Origin: Halomonas sp. GD1P12 | Lineage (GTDB): Bacteria > Pseudomonadota > Gammaproteobacteria > Pseudomonadales > Halomonadaceae | DNA: 64,000 nucleotides | Direction: 5' to 3' | Assembly (NCBI RefSeq): GCF_025725645.1 | Contig: NZ_CP107007.1 | Location: forward strand, 1,054,001 to 1,118,000 | Part shown: positions 9,226-19,008 of the stretch, piece after piece | Numbering within the stretch: the stretch's first letter is position 1 | Layout: every line of letters starts with the position of its first letter | Notes under the pieces: model-generated | What the model saw: only the letters and a program-made list of their open reading frames with translations | What the model was told of the DNA's origin: nothing | Databases searched by the model: none | Program-made: the position numbers and the translations under genes

Positions 9226-9837
9226 CTAGCGACGTATCAGCAGGATGAGAGCGTCGATGACCTCGGCGCCGCGCTCGCTAAGCGAATAGCGGTCCGGGGC
9301 ACGCAGCCAGTCATGAAAGAGCCCGCCAAGCGTTGCCTGTAAGAGCTGGGTGGATACCTGCGGGGTCAGGCCTTCACGAAGCTGATGCTGTTCGTGGGCC
9401 ATTTCAAACAGGCAGAGCATTTCGTCAAAACACTCTTCGTTGATCTCGTTTTGCATTTCGAGCGGATTGATATCGCTAAAGAACTCGCAGCGGTGCAGTA
9501 AAATCGAGAGCGTGCGCTGGTAGTGAGGCTGCTCCAGACGGTGCATGCCCGCCAGGCACGCGCGGTGCACCGCGTCCAGCGGCAGAATGTCCGGGTCGAC
9601 GTTTTGAACCTCCTCGACCAGCGACTGAAAGGGCATGCGCACACGCTCGATCAGCGCCATGAACAAATCGCCCTTGTTCTTGAAATGCCAGTAAACCGCT
9701 CCGCGAGTGACGCCGGCGTGGCGGGCCACCTGCTCGAGCGAGGTACGCGCGACGCCTTTTTCGAAAAACACCTCTTCGGCCGCGTTCAGCAGCGCTTCGC
9801 GCGTGGCTGCCGCTTCTGCCTTGGTTTTTCTAGCCAT
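9226..9837 (-). CDS. TetR-family repressor (AcrR/TtgR-like)
   Basis: A 203-residue transcriptional repressor. The N-terminal helix-turn-helix is clear at residues 31-57 (RTSLEQVARHAGVTRGAVYWHF), followed by the KNKGDLF phrase characteristic of AcrR, TtgR and MexR-neighbour efflux repressors. The C-terminal half is the divergent ligand-binding/dimer domain. Start at 9837 has an AGGG ribosome site; the longer reading frame to 9888 lacks one. The gene is separated from the efflux operon by one membrane-protein gene, but matching operator-like sequences stand at both promoters, so it most likely represses the pump and itself until a drug-like ligand binds. The target assignment is inferred. Confidence 0.88.
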   Translation of the reverse strand: MARKTKAEAAATREALLNAAEEVFFEKGVARTSLEQVARHAGVTRGAVYWHFKNKGDLFMALIERVRMPFQSLVEEVQNVDPDILPLDAVHRACLAGMHRLEQPHYQRTLSILLHRCEFFSDINPLEMQNEINEECFDEMLCLFEMAHEQHQLREGLTPQVSTQLLQATLGGLFHDWLRAPDRYSLSERGAEVIDALILLIRR

Positions 9838-9896
9838 AAAAGCAACCCTGGTAACGACGTCGAAGGAGCGATATTTTATCTTAAACACCGCCGTTT

Positions 9897-9914
9897 TACA
9901 TTCAAAACTGTATG
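9897..9914 (-). promoter_or_regulatory. Probable autoregulatory operator of the TetR repressor
   Basis: On the minus strand this reads CATACAGTTTTGAATGTA, 60 bases before the tetR start. It has the same CATACA-N5-GAATGTA layout as the site at 1849-1866 and matches 16 of 18 positions of the recalled E. coli AcrR operator core. Confidence 0.6.
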
Positions 9915-10030
9915 GTTAACTGACCGACGTCATTTGCGCGCTCAATCAACGCCTCACGCGGCCGATAAGCGATAGATCATCCAGCGCCGGCGCTCGCTCT
10001 TGCGCGCCCACGCCCTCATCAGGAGTGCTC

Positions 10031-11062
10031 ATGGCACAAGCCCCGTTTCAGATTGCAGGCCACACCCTTCAACCCGGCCAACGTCTACAAATCGACGTGC
10101 CGGTGGCGCGCCTTTACACACATACGCCGCTGCATATCTCCATCGAGGTCGTCCACGGGCGCCGCGAGGGGCCGGTCATGCTGGTGTGCGGCGGCATTCA
10201 CGGCGACGAGATCAACGGCGTCGAGATCGTGCGCCGGCTTTTGCGCTCGCGCTCGATCAATAGCCTGAGCGGTACGCTGATCGCCGTACCCGTCGTCAAC
10301 GTTTTCGGCTTTTTGCAGCAGACCCGCTACTTGCCGGACCGGCGCGATTTGAACCGCTGCTTTCCCGGGAGCGACAAGGGCTCACTGGGGGGGCGCATCG
10401 CCGCGCTCTTGCGCGAAGAGATCGTCGACCACGCCACGCACATCATCGACCTGCACACCGGTGCCATTCACCGCACCAACCTGCCGCAGATTCGCGCTCA
10501 GCTCGAACCCGACAGCGAAACCGCGCGCATGGCGGATGCGTTTGGGGCGCCGGTAGTGCTCAACGCCGAGCTTCGCGAGGGCAGCCTGCGCCACTACGCC
10601 CAGTCCCGCGGTATTCCCGTGCTCACCTACGAGGCCGGCGAGGCGCTGCGCTTTGACGAGTGGGCGATCGCCCCGGGCGTGCGCGGCATTTTGCGTGTGA
10701 TGCGCAGACTCAAGATGCTTTCCGGCGAGCAGCGCCGCCGCCTGCCCGCCCCGGCGGAACTGGCCAATGGTTCGAGCTGGGCGCGTGCGCCGATCGACGG
10801 CATTCTACGCCCGAAGGTGCGTCTGGGCGCGCGGGTCGCCAAGGGCGAAGTGTTGGGCCGGGTGGCGGACCCCTTCGGCAACGATGAGGGCGATGTGGTT
10901 TCAATGGCCGATGGCATCGTGATCGGCATGAGCCGTTTGCCGCTGGCCAACGAAGGCGAGGCGCTCTATCACATTGCCCGCTTCGACGAGATCGAGGAGG
11001 CGGAAACCGCTATCGAGAGCTTCCAGTCGAGTCTCGAGCCGGTGACCGATCCCATGTATTAA
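10031..11062 (+). CDS. Succinylglutamate desuccinylase/aspartoacylase-family zinc hydrolase
   Basis: A 343-residue M14-like zinc amidohydrolase. Zinc ligands are His57 and Glu60 in GGIHGDEINGVE and His143 in DLHTGA; the substrate-anchor phrase DRRDLNR is at about 105-110. A C-terminal beta domain (about 250-330, GSSWARAPIDGILRP...VLGRVADPFG) is the lipoyl-like cap seen in this subfamily. The start at 10031 has AGGAG five bases upstream; a GTG at 10025 inside the ribosome site was rejected. The family removes acyl groups from amino acids or their derivatives, but members of this 340-residue subgroup are mostly uncharacterised and there is no ast operon here. It appears to be a single-gene transcript. 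Confidence 0.8.
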   Translation: MAQAPFQIAGHTLQPGQRLQIDVPVARLYTHTPLHISIEVVHGRREGPVMLVCGGIHGDEINGVEIVRRLLRSRSINSLSGTLIAVPVVNVFGFLQQTRYLPDRRDLNRCFPGSDKGSLGGRIAALLREEIVDHATHIIDLHTGAIHRTNLPQIRAQLEPDSETARMADAFGAPVVLNAELREGSLRHYAQSRGIPVLTYEAGEALRFDEWAIAPGVRGILRVMRRLKMLSGEQRRRLPAPAELANGSSWARAPIDGILRPKVRLGARVAKGEVLGRVADPFGNDEGDVVSMADGIVIGMSRLPLANEGEALYHIARFDEIEEAETAIESFQSSLEPVTDPMY

Positions 11063-11372
11063 ATTCTGTAGTGAAGTGCTGTAGTGAAGTGCTGTATCGA
11101 AATGCGTGCGCTGCCGGCCTTCGATAAAAAAGCGCGCCGGTTGCGCCACGAATCCGGCGGCGGGGTGTCATAGTTTGAAACCCCCAATCAAAGCGAAACT
11201 GATCGTCTTTGACTATGGACACTATAGGCAGGGGTTGGCGCCGCCACGTGGCATGATGGTGACATCCTGGCTATAACTGTGGATCAAAGCACCAGTTGGA
11301 AGGCATTAGTGGCCAAGAAGGCCCGTACAAAGGTGGCCCTCGAGGCCCCGGATCGTGACATGGAGGAAGGGT
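11063..11372. other. Gap before catalase, with a short tandem repeat
   Basis: A 310-base non-coding stretch. A 13-base unit CTGTAGTGAAGTG is repeated twice at 11066-11091, with a partial third copy to 11096, directly after the hydrolase stop. The rest should hold the catalase promoter, but I could not pick a convincing -35/-10 pair or OxyR site by eye. Confidence 0.5.
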
Positions 11373-12845
11373 ATGACAAACGGTAAATCCAACACCACCA
11401 CCACGGACGCCGGCATTCCGGTAGCCAGCGACGAGCACTCGCTTTCCGTCGGCCCGGACGGCCCGATCGTACTGCACGACCACTACCTGATGGAGCAGAT
11501 GGCGGCGTTCAACCGGGAAATGATTCCGGATCGCCAGCCCCACGCCAAGGGCGGCGGCGCGTTTGGCCATTTCGAGGTCACTCACGACGTCAGCCAGTAT
11601 ACCCGCGCAAAGTTTCTGCAGCCGGGCAAGAAAACCGAAATGCTGGCGCGCTTCTCGACGGTGGCCGGTGAGTCGGGCAGCCCGGACACCTGGCGCGACC
11701 CGCGCGGCTTTTCGCTGAAGTTTTACACCGAAGACGGCAACTTCGACATGGTGGGCAACAACACCCCCGTGTTCTTCGTGCGCGACCCGCTCAAGTTCCA
11801 GCACTTCATCCACTCGCAAAAGCGTCGTGCCGATAACGGCCTGCGCGATCACGACATGCAGTGGGATTTCTGGACGCTCTCGCCGGAGTCCGCCCACCAG
11901 GTGACCTGGTTGATGGGGGATCGCGGCGTACCCGCCAGCTGGCGCCACATGAACGGCTACTCCAGCCACACCTACATGTGGGTCAACGATAAAAGCGAGC
12001 GTTTCTGGGTCAAGTACCACTTCAAGACCGACCAGGGCATCAAGTGCATGACCCAGGAACAGGCCGATCAAATGGCGGGTACCGATGCGGATTACCACCG
12101 TCGCGACCTGTTCGACGCCATCAAGCGCGGCGACAACCCCACGTGGACACTGCATGTGCAGATCATGCCGTTCGAAGATGCCAAAACCTATCGCATCAAT
12201 CCGTTCGATCTGACCAAGGTGTGGCCGCACGACGACTATCCGCTGCAGGAAGTGGGCAAGATGACGCTCGACCGCAACCCGACGGACTTCCACTCCGAGA
12301 TCGAGCAGGCGGCGTTCCAGCCCAGCAACTCGGTGCCGGGCACCGGTTTCTCGCCGGACAAGATGCTGCTGGCGCGCGTCATTTCCTACGCCGACGCACA
12401 CCGCGCTCGCCTGGGCGTCAACTACCAGCAGATCCCGGTCAACGCGCCGAAAAGCCAGGTCAACAGCTACGCCAAGGGCGGGCGGATGCGTATTTCCAAT
12501 ACGTCCGATCCGGTCTACGCACCCAATAGCAAGGGCGGCGCCCACGCCGATCCGAGCGCATATCCGGAAGACGCGGTATGGGAAGCGGATGGTGAATTCG
12601 TTCGTGCCGCCTACACGCTGCGCCCGGACGACGGCGACTTCAACCAGGCCAACGACCTGGTCAATAAGGTAATGGACGACGCCGCGCGTGATCGCCTGGT
12701 AAACAACATCGTCGGGCACGTTTCCGGCGGCGTGGAAGAGCCGGTGCTGTCGCGGGTATTCGAGTACTGGAAGAACGTCGACCAGACCATCGGCGAGCGC
12801 GTCGAAAAGGGCGTGATGGAAAACCGCCAGAAGGCCGGCCATTAA
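11373..12845 (+). CDS. katA: Monofunctional haem catalase (small-subunit clade)
   Basis: A 490-residue catalase that dismutates hydrogen peroxide to water and oxygen. The distal histidine is in [16 protein letters not shown] (His57), with the conserved FSTVAGE segment after it and the distal asparagine in [14 protein letters not shown]. The proximal haem ligand is the tyrosine of [14 protein letters not shown]. Length fits the small-subunit clade without the C-terminal flavodoxin-like domain. The ATG at 11373 has GGAGG seven bases upstream; the longer frame begins at a GTG before this ribosome site and is unlikely. It is monocistronic, closed by a terminator shared with convergent dusA. Symbol katA is by type and cannot be told apart from other small catalase names. 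Confidence 0.93.
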   Translation: MTNGKSNTTTTDAGIPVASDEHSLSVGPDGPIVLHDHYLMEQMAAFNREMIPDRQPHAKGGGAFGHFEVTHDVSQYTRAKFLQPGKKTEMLARFSTVAGESGSPDTWRDPRGFSLKFYTEDGNFDMVGNNTPVFFVRDPLKFQHFIHSQKRRADNGLRDHDMQWDFWTLSPESAHQVTWLMGDRGVPASWRHMNGYSSHTYMWVNDKSERFWVKYHFKTDQGIKCMTQEQADQMAGTDADYHRRDLFDAIKRGDNPTWTLHVQIMPFEDAKTYRINPFDLTKVWPHDDYPLQEVGKMTLDRNPTDFHSEIEQAAFQPSNSVPGTGFSPDKMLLARVISYADAHRARLGVNYQQIPVNAPKSQVNSYAKGGRMRISNTSDPVYAPNSKGGAHADPSAYPEDAVWEADGEFVRAAYTLRPDDGDFNQANDLVNKVMDDAARDRLVNNIVGHVSGGVEEPVLSRVFEYWKNVDQTIGERVEKGVMENRQKAGH

Positions 12846-12876
12846 ACCGAGCCTTTCCAAGGCTAAGTAAGCCCCA

Positions 12877-12906
12877 CCCGCCACGGTACGCCGTGGCGGG
12901 TTTTTT
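12877..12906. terminator. Terminator between catalase and dusA
   Basis: Ten-base-pair stem CCCGCCACGG/CCGTGGCGGG with TACG loop, followed by six T residues on the plus strand. The T tract overlaps the dusA stop codon on the minus strand. Confidence 0.9.
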
Positions 12907-13918
12907 ATGCCGCGGTGTCGGGCTCGCGGATCAAACCGAGCGCGTCGTCATAAAGGCGCAGGCCCGCCCCTTCCTTGTGAGCGTGCTCGGACAGGTGGCG
13001 CCGAAAGCGCCGCCCGCCCGGGCAGCCCTGGAAAAGCCCCAGCAGGTGGCGGGTGATGTGGTTGAGCTTCGCGCCTTCATCGAGCCGCGTTTGGATATAA
13101 GGGCGAAACGCCTGCGCCGCGTCCAGCCGGTTCATGGCCGGACCCGGTTCTCCGAAAATGGCCTGATCGACCCCGGCCAGCAGCCACGGGTTCTGGTACG
13201 CCTCACGGCCCACCATCACGCTGTCCACGTGCGCAAGCTGCGCCTGGCACTCCTCAAGCGTCTTGATGCCGCCGTTGATGCCGATATGAAGCGCGGGGTT
13301 GGCGGCTTTCAGGCGGTGCACGCGCGGGTAGTTCAGCGGCGGCACGTCGCGGTTCTGCTTGGGGGAAAGCCCCTGCAGCCATGCCTTGCGCGCGTGCACG
13401 GTAAACGTGGTGCAGCCTGCGTCCGCTACCATATCAATAAAGCGCGCCAGGTCCGCATCCTCGTCCTGGTCGTCGATGCCGATGCGACACTTCACCGTGA
13501 CTGGAATCGACACCGCCGCCTGCATCGCTTTCACCGCCGCCGCCACCTTCTCCGGATAGCCCATCAAACACGCTCCGATCAGGTTGTTCTGCACCCGGTC
13601 GCTTGGGCAGCCCACGTTCAGGTTCACCTCGTCATAGCCCCAGGCCTCGGCAATCGCCGCGCACTCGGCAAGCTCCCCCGCGTCGCTGCCGCCCAATTGC
13701 AGCGCGATCGGGTGCTCCACCTCGGTGTAGCCCAAAAAGCGCTCCCGCGGCGAGCCGTGGAGAATCGCGCCGGTGGTCACCATCTCGGTGTAGAGCAGAG
13801 TGCGCTTGGTCAATGTGCGGGCGAACGCGCGGTAGTCGCGGGTCGTCCAGTCCATCATCGGCGCCACCGAGAAGCGGCGGCCCCGGTCGGCGCTGTTTTC
13901 GTTCGTTAAATCGGTCAT
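12905..13918 (-). CDS. dusA: tRNA-dihydrouridine synthase A
   Basis: A 337-residue flavoprotein that reduces uridine to dihydrouridine at D-loop positions 20/20a of tRNA. The N-terminus has the FMN-binding signature SVAPMMDWTTRDYR (residues 17-30); the catalytic cysteine is Cys104 in NLNVGCPSDRVQ; the KCRIGIDD and TVHARKAWLQGLSPK segments are specific to the DusA group rather than DusB/DusC. The length fits. Its 5' end faces the accessory patch at 13.9-17.1 kb. dusA is a known insertion target for one family of phage and island integrases (established knowledge); the gene itself looks intact here. Confidence 0.93.
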   Translation of the reverse strand: MTDLTNENSADRGRRFSVAPMMDWTTRDYRAFARTLTKRTLLYTEMVTTGAILHGSPRERFLGYTEVEHPIALQLGGSDAGELAECAAIAEAWGYDEVNLNVGCPSDRVQNNLIGACLMGYPEKVAAAVKAMQAAVSIPVTVKCRIGIDDQDEDADLARFIDMVADAGCTTFTVHARKAWLQGLSPKQNRDVPPLNYPRVHRLKAANPALHIGINGGIKTLEECQAQLAHVDSVMVGREAYQNPWLLAGVDQAIFGEPGPAMNRLDAAQAFRPYIQTRLDEGAKLNHITRHLLGLFQGCPGGRRFRRHLSEHAHKEGAGLRLYDDALGLIREPDTAA

Positions 13919-14550
13919 GGAAATCGGTTCTTTAGCTGTATAAATATATAGCTATAATGAGAATGTGGCTGAAACGACCGCAGCGTAAAACCGGTAGCGA
14001 CGAGCCCTGGCTCGCCAGAAGATCGGTTTATGGCGGGTCGTTTCATGCACGATCAATGGGATTGGCGGTATTGTACGGAAGAAAGGGGAGTACTCACAGC
14101 GCAAGAAGCTCGAAAGGCGATAGGAAAGCTCGGGGCAGTTTCCGGCCACCGGCCTTTGAATCGAGCGAAACAAGTGAGACCAAAAGTGGACGCTATTGCG
14201 ATAGTGATGTAAGGGATGGTGGGTTAAGCTTGCTTAACAGAACCGAAGGTGGCGAGCGGTAGTGCTGCCCTGTTTGCTTTGAGCTGATGAGTACGGAAAG
14301 ACGGGCGCAGGGAGCCGAGCAAACCATGACCCGAAGTAGAAAGGGGTATTTTTGTTGCCGGTGAGTGGCGAGCTTAGTATCGAGTGGGTTCAGGGGTTAG
14401 CCGGGGCGCGCGCTGCGTCTGATGAGTGATAATGAGCTGTTCCAGTCGATGATGATCAAGCCGCAGGATATGGGAGATCTGGAGATTCCGGGGCGGTGTG
14501 AGATTCGGATTTAGCGGGTGGTGTGAACAATAAATAGAAGGGGCCGGGCG
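13919..14550. other. 632-base region upstream of dusA with no recognisable gene
   Basis: Only short, unconvincing reading frames occur (for example 13957-14262 and 14030-14212, plus strand); none has a recognisable motif or a good ribosome site. The start is AT-rich with interleaved TATA-type words (13932-13958), which probably includes the dusA promoter on the minus strand. Base usage and lack of long frames look like decayed acquired DNA rather than a normal intergenic gap. Confidence 0.5.
14422..14514 (+). other. Short reading frame, possible gene fragment
   Basis: A 30-codon frame beginning MSDNELFQSMMIKPQDMGD. It overlaps by eight bases the end of another short open stretch (14340-14429, minus one frame) whose peptide includes GELSIEWVQGLAGARAAS. 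The two together could be a frameshifted C-terminus of a lost gene. I do not recognise either. Confidence 0.25.
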
Positions 14551-15789
<1,239 letters not shown>

Positions 15790-15842
15790 AAAGTTGAGAT
15801 TATGCTCGCTAATTTTCTTTCAATGTGGGTTAAGGCGGTTTT

Positions 15843-16817
15843 ATGGATATAAAGAATAAGTTTAATAGATTTAAAAGCTACGAAGATATTGCTAAGATTG
15901 ATGGGTATATAGAGGGGCTTCCTTTTGAAAAAGAAAATTATAAGTATCTGCTCGGTGGGTATCGATTAAATCCCAAAGTAATGTGTTGTTTTTTTAGTAA
16001 TGGACGCATATGTCATACACCTCATAACCGTGGTTTTGTTGTCGAGCTTTTGAGTGGTGAAGTAACTATTGTAGGTAAAGAGTGCGTTAAAAAGCTAGGT
16101 GCTGATGAGAAGTTACTACAAGATGTAAAGGTTCTTGAAAAAGAAGAGAGTCGTCAAGATAAAATTGAATCCTTACAGTCTAGGCTCAAATCTCCTCTCA
16201 TCACATTTGATGAGGTTGAAAAAACATATGATAGAGTTCTGGCTCTTGAGAACGAAATTAAAGCATTTTGGCGCGAAATACCTAGCTACATTGCTCATTA
16301 TTTACAGGATAAAGTAAGAACAGATAATAACGCCATTAGAGCAAATATGGAATATGAGCGTGAATATTTCGTTAAAGGTGAAAAGAAAGTTAATGTTGAA
16401 ATAGAAAGGGCGGTTTTATACAGAATCAAAGGGCTTCGTTTTTTAAATACAGATCTTATCAAACCAGTTAAGAGCCGCCTCTCTAGTGTCAAGGGTGCTG
16501 TTAAGGCTATTAATTCGATAAATAGCAATACCCCTCAAAAAAAGCTGAATGAAATAGCTAATGAGCTGAATTCTTATAGTAGATATTTAAAAAGTATAGG
16601 TGAATTCGAGGAATATAAAAAAGAGTTTATGAATAATGATTTTCGGTTTTTTGTTTTGTTGGCTTCTTTAGTTGATGATAAGAGAAGTTTTTATTCTTTT
16701 TTGTCAAGTTACTCCGAAGATGTTGAGAAGCTAGGTGGTAAACGTGTTTATCAAAAGGTTAAAGAGTCAATTTTAAATCATAGTGGCGGTGTAAGATTTT
16801 ATATTCTCAGTTATTAA
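15843..16817 (+). CDS. AT-rich gene of unknown function with N-terminal Cys/His cluster
   Basis: A 324-residue protein in DNA that is strikingly AT-rich against its surroundings, with codons such as AAA, ATA and TTT favoured; this marks recent acquisition. Residues ~40-85 hold Cys48, Cys49, Cys57, His58, His61 and Cys81 in a pattern (CCFFSNGRICHTPHNRGFVV ... GKEC) that could bind zinc. The remainder is charged and mainly helical, with coiled-coil-like stretches at ~90-150 and ~185-260. No transmembrane segment, nuclease or ATPase motif is visible. It starts 53 bases after the WYL/BRCT-like gene on the same strand, so they may form a pair, and ends seven bases before the umuC stump. Confidence 0.6.
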   Translation: MDIKNKFNRFKSYEDIAKIDGYIEGLPFEKENYKYLLGGYRLNPKVMCCFFSNGRICHTPHNRGFVVELLSGEVTIVGKECVKKLGADEKLLQDVKVLEKEESRQDKIESLQSRLKSPLITFDEVEKTYDRVLALENEIKAFWREIPSYIAHYLQDKVRTDNNAIRANMEYEREYFVKGEKKVNVEIERAVLYRIKGLRFLNTDLIKPVKSRLSSVKGAVKAINSINSNTPQKKLNEIANELNSYSRYLKSIGEFEEYKKEFMNNDFRFFVLLASLVDDKRSFYSFLSSYSEDVEKLGGKRVYQKVKESILNHSGGVRFYILSY

Positions 16818-16824
16818 TAGCGTC

Positions 16825-17085
16825 CTAATCCGTATAAGCCCGCATCAACTCCCCCCACTGCGTCGTATACCGCGGGCTTCGATGCGCACACCGCAAATGC
16901 CACGGCGCATTCTTCTCCGGTAGCCCCAAGCGCACCGTGCCTTTGCCCATCTTCTCGTTCAGTTCGTCCATCGTGGCCATGAGCTTCTGGCTGCGTTGGC
17001 GGTCTTCTTCCGTTTGCGGGGTGTCCACCAAGCTGAACTGCTGGCGGTGCTGGTAGGTGTGGTTCTTAAAAGAGTATTCAAGCCC
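16825..17085 (-). pseudogene. umuC: umuC C-terminal remnant (Y-family polymerase V subunit)
   Basis: About 87 codons remain open on the minus strand, ending in a normal stop at 16825. The peptide NHTYQHRQQFSLVDT, then QKLMATMDELNEKMGKGTVR, and finally HRSPRYTTQWGELMRAYTD matches the C-terminal tail of UmuC proteins (compare LMTVMDTLNAKEGRGTL and LSPRYTT in E. coli UmuC). The polymerase palm, fingers and little-finger domains are absent: an in-frame TAA occurs at 17086-17088 and the next gene starts at 17136. The 5' three-quarters of the gene has been lost, so it cannot encode a working polymerase. It marks a deletion or insertion junction near 17.07-17.10 kb. Confidence 0.8.
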
Positions 17086-17135
17086 TTATCTGATCTTCTA
17101 TCCTCGCTCATCCACCATGCCATCAAGAGACCCCT

Positions 17136-17561
17136 ATGCCACGTCTTCATTCATTGGCTCTGCTAGCCCTTTTTCTCCCCTGCACTCTATGGGCCCAGGA
17201 CGATGTTCGACCCGGCTTATGGCGTGTCGATATGACGACGTTCGATCCACGCGTTGAAGATGAAGCGTTGGCTTCTAGCGAAACCGAAACCTTATGCCTG
17301 TCGCCGGCGCAGGCGCAGAGCCCGAAAGGCGTGGTTCAGGCGCTTTGGGGAGAGCTCACCTGCGACGATGTCGAGATCGACTACCGTGAGGGTGGGGCGC
17401 AGGTGTCGGTGGTCTGTAGTGAAGGTGAAAGCGTACTGCGGTTCGTCGACACGCTAACCTTCGATAGCCCCACCTCGTTTAGTAGCAGCTTGAAAAGCCA
17501 TTCCCACGGCTACACCGCGCAAACGCTGAGCGAATACCGCTGGCTTGCAAGCGACTGCTAA
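17136..17561 (+). CDS. Secreted DUF3617-like small protein
   Basis: A 141-residue protein with a clear signal peptide (MPRLHSLALLALFLPCTLWA, cleavage before QDD). The mature start RPGLWRVDMTT resembles the PGLWE opening of DUF3617 periplasmic proteins. Four cysteines (in TLCLSP, LTCDDV, SVVCSE and the terminal SDC) suggest two disulfides. The C-terminal region has the SSLKSHSHGYTAQTLSEYRW segment, where DUF3617 members have a similar beta strand. The function of the family is unknown. The gene stands alone just right of the umuC remnant. Confidence 0.6.
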   Translation: MPRLHSLALLALFLPCTLWAQDDVRPGLWRVDMTTFDPRVEDEALASSETETLCLSPAQAQSPKGVVQALWGELTCDDVEIDYREGGAQVSVVCSEGESVLRFVDTLTFDSPTSFSSSLKSHSHGYTAQTLSEYRWLASDC

Positions 17562-17620
17562 TGACGCGCTGCCACCTTTAATGGTATAGCGTAGAGGTCG
17601 GCTTCGTGGGGAGAGACGGT

Positions 17621-18193
17621 ATGTTGAAAGCACGCGGTGGTATCGCGGCGGTGGCGGTGAGCCTTCTTTGGCTTTCCGGCTGTAACGAGCAGATGGAGGA
17701 TGAGCCGCGGGTGGTCGAGGAAGTGCCGAGCGATGCAGTGGTCGAGCAAACCACGAGCGAACCCGAGCGCGCGCTGATCGAGGTCGAATTTTCACTGCAC
17801 GCCGAGTTGAGAACCGATCGGCGCTTGATGGTCGAGGGGACATCGAATCTTCCGGACGGGACGCGGGTTCAGGTGGTCGTGGAGCGTGAAATCAGTCGCG
17901 TGCGCTGGCAGTCGCGCACGACCATCAGCGAAGGGCGGTTCACGGCTGGGCCGTTTGGCTCGGGCAGCGGGCTGCCGGACGGCGGGTACCTCGTGCAGGT
18001 GCAGTCGAGCGAGGGCAGTGTTCAGCCGCAGGCCGTCCAAAACGTGATTGGTCGTGAAGGCGAGAACCTGTCTGGCGAGCTCGTTACCCAAACTCGCCAT
18101 GGACTGGGGCAGGTAGCCACCTACTCACGGCGTTTTCTGGTGGGGAGTGAGCCAAGACGTACGCGTGACCAGGTGGACGTGATTGAAGAGTGA
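17621..18193 (+). CDS. Predicted lipoprotein, unknown function
   Basis: A 190-residue protein with an N-terminal lipoprotein signal ending LSGC (Cys17). After a short acidic spacer, residues ~50-190 form a single beta-rich domain: EVEFSLHAELRTDRRLMVEG, LPDGTRVQVVVERE, FTAGPFGSGSGLPDGGYLVQV. The pattern (LPDGT... GPF... LPDGxY) suggests an immunoglobulin-like fold. The ATG at 17621 has GGGGAGA upstream; the frame also opens at a GTG in that ribosome site (17606), which was rejected. It runs convergent to the XRE regulator gene, ten bases away. Confidence 0.6.
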   Translation: MLKARGGIAAVAVSLLWLSGCNEQMEDEPRVVEEVPSDAVVEQTTSEPERALIEVEFSLHAELRTDRRLMVEGTSNLPDGTRVQVVVEREISRVRWQSRTTISEGRFTAGPFGSGSGLPDGGYLVQVQSSEGSVQPQAVQNVIGREGENLSGELVTQTRHGLGQVATYSRRFLVGSEPRRTRDQVDVIEE

Positions 18194-18203
18194 GTAGGGT
18201 GCT

Positions 18204-18728
18204 TTAGGCAGGACACCAGTGAGCGAGTACGACGGCGTGGATCTCTTCACCGCTGGGCGTTTTGGCAAAATGCGCCAGCTGGAAGTGATCGTCACGCTTG
18301 ACCAGATAGTGACCGGCCTTGTGGAATACGTGCGTGGGGCCAAGTAACAGAAGATCGCCCGGGGAGGCGGGAGCGAAATCCGTTTTGGCCGCGGGCGTGG
18401 TCATCACACAAGGCGCTTTCCAATCGATTTTAAGCGGCAGATGAGCGGGCGGTGTCATCATCGTTGCCTGCACCTGCTCCCAGGGAAGGGGGCCCTGGTG
18501 CGTCAGTGTCAGTAGCGGCGGTGCGCTGTCACCCTCCAACAGCGTGGCCAATGAGCACTCCAGTGCGTCGGCCAGCGCCACCAGGCGTTCATGGCCGATC
18601 TGCTTGATCGCCCCCGACTCCCAGTACGATATGGTGACATCCGACACGCCAACTTTTCGGGCAAGAGCAGCTTTATTCAGCTTTACCCGTTGCCTGAGCT
18701 GTTTGATACGTGATCCAAGCGATTCCAT
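18204..18728 (-). CDS. XRE-family regulator with S24-like C-terminal domain
   Basis: A 174-residue protein. Residues ~4-60 are a Cro/CI-type helix-turn-helix (RIKQLRQRVKLNKAALARKV, then VSDVTISYWESGA). The C-terminal half reads like the LexA/CI peptidase fold (SPGDLLLLGPTHVFHKAGHYLVKR), but the serine nucleophile box expected before it is replaced by AAKTDFAPAS, so self-cleavage is doubtful even though a lysine sits in VKRDD. The start at 18728 has GGGA upstream; the frame extends to 18752 without a better site. It could be a chromosomal regulator or a captured phage repressor; no targets are visible nearby. Confidence 0.7.
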   Translation of the reverse strand: MESLGSRIKQLRQRVKLNKAALARKVGVSDVTISYWESGAIKQIGHERLVALADALECSLATLLEGDSAPPLLTLTHQGPLPWEQVQATMMTPPAHLPLKIDWKAPCVMTTPAAKTDFAPASPGDLLLLGPTHVFHKAGHYLVKRDDHFQLAHFAKTPSGEEIHAVVLAHWCPA

Positions 18729-19008
18729 TTTATTTTCCCATCGATGAGCCAAACAAACGCGTTTGATTTACTTCCGTTGATGCCAATGATCAGTATGTTC
18801 CTGCTGATGCAACGAGCCGTTGCGTCAGCACGGTCATGCATCATAGGCAGTGTGCCCAAAATAGCAAAGACCCCGCGGAAGCAGCTGCTATATCCTTAGC
18901 AACTTTCGTTAGGACGCCAAACCGGCCAGGATGTTCCATCGATAGGCTGTCTGATGATCAATGGGCGCGTATAATGGCGCCCACGCTCGATGTTAAAAGG
19001 ATATCTGA

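Noticed and set aside
11063..11372. OxyR-binding site before the catalase gene
   Set aside because: No ATAG-N7-CTAT type array could be identified by eye with confidence.
13957..14262. 101-codon frame upstream of the WYL/BRCT-like gene
   Set aside because: No convincing ribosome site, no motif, odd composition; a shifted 60-codon frame at 14030 is no better supported.
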